Positions 13,106 through 13,725 of a stretch of DNA of 13,725 bases are shown here, in pieces. A program made the translations under genes and the position numbers. The notes under the pieces were generated by a model. The model was not told the DNA's origin, did not search any database, and saw nothing but the letters and a program-made list of their open reading frames with translations. Positions within the stretch are counted from its first letter, which is position 1, and each line of letters begins with the position of its first letter. Source of the DNA: a candidate division WWE3 bacterium RIFCSPLOWO2_01_FULL_39_13 (lineage in GTDB: Bacteria > Patescibacteriota > WWE3 > 2-01-FULL-39-13). The stretch is from positions 484 to 14,208 of the forward strand of contig MEVH01000026.1 of assembly GCA_001772665.1 (NCBI GenBank), read 5' to 3'.

Positions 13106-13317
13106 ATCCATTTTTATCCATAACTTTTATCAAACATGCCCAACAGACTGACAGTGTCGCAATACGCCTATAGAGCCAGTATATTACGACAAACTGACCC
13201 ATTGGTTTTGAAATACGAGCCATATTATAGGATTATTCGCGAATTTCAATTATCCACATGTCCACTGTAATTATAAACAAACATGTCGTTCTTTGTCGTA
13301 AAAGGAATTGTTTATAA
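13101..13317. repeat. Repeat-rich convergent intergenic region
   Basis: This non-coding gap holds several short repeats. TTTTTATCCA occurs twice in tandem (13101-13120). A perfect DnaA-box nonamer TTATCCACA is at 13250-13258. ATTCGCGAAT (13235-13244) is a 10-base palindrome. TTACGACAAA (13184-13193) is inverted as TTTGTCGTAA (13292-13301). TTATAAACAA (13271-13280) is inverted as TTGTTTATAA (13308-13317), the latter covering the flippase stop codon. ACATGTC occurs at 13256-13262 and 13281-13287. I see no gene in it with confidence. Confidence 0.6.
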
Positions 13318-13725
13318 AGATTTTTTACCCTTAAAAAGCAATCCTCTGAGATAATAAAGAAGAAAAAGCAGAACAAAGACCTCTGTTATTACTGTAATTA
13401 CAGCTGAAGCCACATAATCATATCTAGGAATAAAGATAATATTCAGAACAATATTTGCTGCAAATGCCACCCCATATAATATGGGGAGCTTTTTCTGCTT
13501 ATTTTCAATCACCATAAGCCAGCTTAATGGAGAAGTTACAAAAAAGGCGATGCCTCCTAACATAAGGATATTCAGCGGGAGATACGCACGAGCCATATCA
13601 CTTCCCCAGACCGCTGATATTACTGATTTGGACAGCATGATTGAGGGAATTGTCATCAATATCGCTAGAAAAGTCATTACTCCTACGGTCTTAATCGCAA
13701 TACTTCGGTATTTCGAAATAGACGC
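13312..13725 (-). CDS. C-terminal part of a MOP-superfamily polysaccharide flippase (partial)
   Basis: The frame is open from the right edge to the stop at 13312, giving the last 137 residues of a longer protein; the ATG at 13677 is internal. The sequence shows about four membrane helices: AIKTVGVMTFLAILMTIPSI, LNILMLGGIAFFVTSPLSWL, GVAFAANIVLNIIFIP and VITVITEVFVLLFLLYYL. Features such as YLPLNILMLGG, the N-x-x-L-N-x-x-x-I-P-x-[YF] element (NIVLNIIFIPRYDYVASA) and the basic C-terminus (KGKKSL) are typical of the C-terminal half of Wzx/MATE-like oligosaccharide flippases. Such proteins move lipid-linked sugars across the membrane for surface polymer synthesis. MurJ is a possible alternative in the same superfamily, but the short tail fits Wzx better. 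Confidence 0.8.
   Translation of the reverse strand, partial: ASISKYRSIAIKTVGVMTFLAILMTIPSIMLSKSVISAVWGSDMARAYLPLNILMLGGIAFFVTSPLSWLMVIENKQKKLPILYGVAFAANIVLNIIFIPRYDYVASAVITVITEVFVLLFLLYYLRGLLFKGKKSL

Noticed and set aside
13104..13202. Minus-strand 32-codon hydrophobic ORF (starts MGQFVVIYWLYRRIATL) in the repeat-rich gap
   Set aside because: A TATAAT at 13229-13224 could serve it, but the -35 spacing is poor (14 bases), there is no ribosome-binding site, and a frame this short is expected by chance. Kept only as part of the finding on the gap.
1..13725. CRISPR array, toxin-antitoxin pair or transposon
   Set aside because: No regularly spaced repeats, no paired small ORFs with family motifs, and no transposase or terminal inverted repeats were seen on either strand.

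Overview
The window looks like chromosomal DNA of a small-genome, AT-rich bacterium, most likely a member of the Candidate Phyla Radiation (Patescibacteria). The pointers are a compact type IV pilus locus (pilB, pilC, a PilM-like fusion and a pilin of the type seen in that group), a membrane-anchored LysM protein, a membrane-anchored Ig-like protein, three isolated tRNA genes that each encode their CCA end, little use of Shine-Dalgarno sites, and nucleotide-handling enzymes with no biosynthetic operons. TGA is used as an ordinary stop, so the UGA-recoding candidate phyla are unlikely. This placement is inference; no rRNA or marker protein is present.

Layout. The left minus-strand block holds the possible start of a gene cut by the edge (1-51), a dCMP/cytidine-deaminase family enzyme (88-618), a strong bidirectional terminator (720-750), and a two-gene operon of a duplicated nucleotidyltransferase and a HIT protein (2466 to 750). 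A plus-strand block follows: tRNA-Asp, rarA, a LysM protein, tRNA-Gly, a CYTH-domain protein and a Nudix hydrolase (2508-6056). Then a minus-strand surface-structure block: pilB, pilC and a PilM-like/LytR_C fusion (10272 to 6084), preceded by a separately transcribed pilin (10936-10472) that ends in a strong terminator, and by a histidine kinase/receiver pair (12227 to 11130). Divergent from the kinase are tRNA-Thr and an Ig-like protein (12299-13082). A repeat-rich gap (13083-13311) separates these from the 3' end of a MOP-family flippase that runs off the right edge.

How it fits together. pilB (assembly ATPase), pilC (inner-membrane platform) and the PilM-like fusion form one translationally linked operon that would export the adjacent pilin. 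The kinase/receiver pair next door has no membrane segment and no DNA-binding domain; it may act on the pilus by protein contact, but only proximity supports this. The deaminase, HIT, CYTH and Nudix proteins all act on nucleotides or phosphate compounds.

The most unusual signals concern expression. (1) A 13-base U-rich leader is identical directly before two unrelated start codons (deaminase and pilM-like). (2) Three promoters (rarA, lysM, kinase) lie only 10-12 bases from the ATG, implying nearly leaderless mRNAs. (3) The Ig-like gene starts 4 bases after the CCA end of tRNA-Thr, so tRNA maturation itself would create its mRNA 5' end. (4) The pilin leader contains a 12-codon ORF holding a perfect Shine-Dalgarno octamer that serves no visible start. 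I see no CRISPR array, transposase, phage gene or clear defence system.
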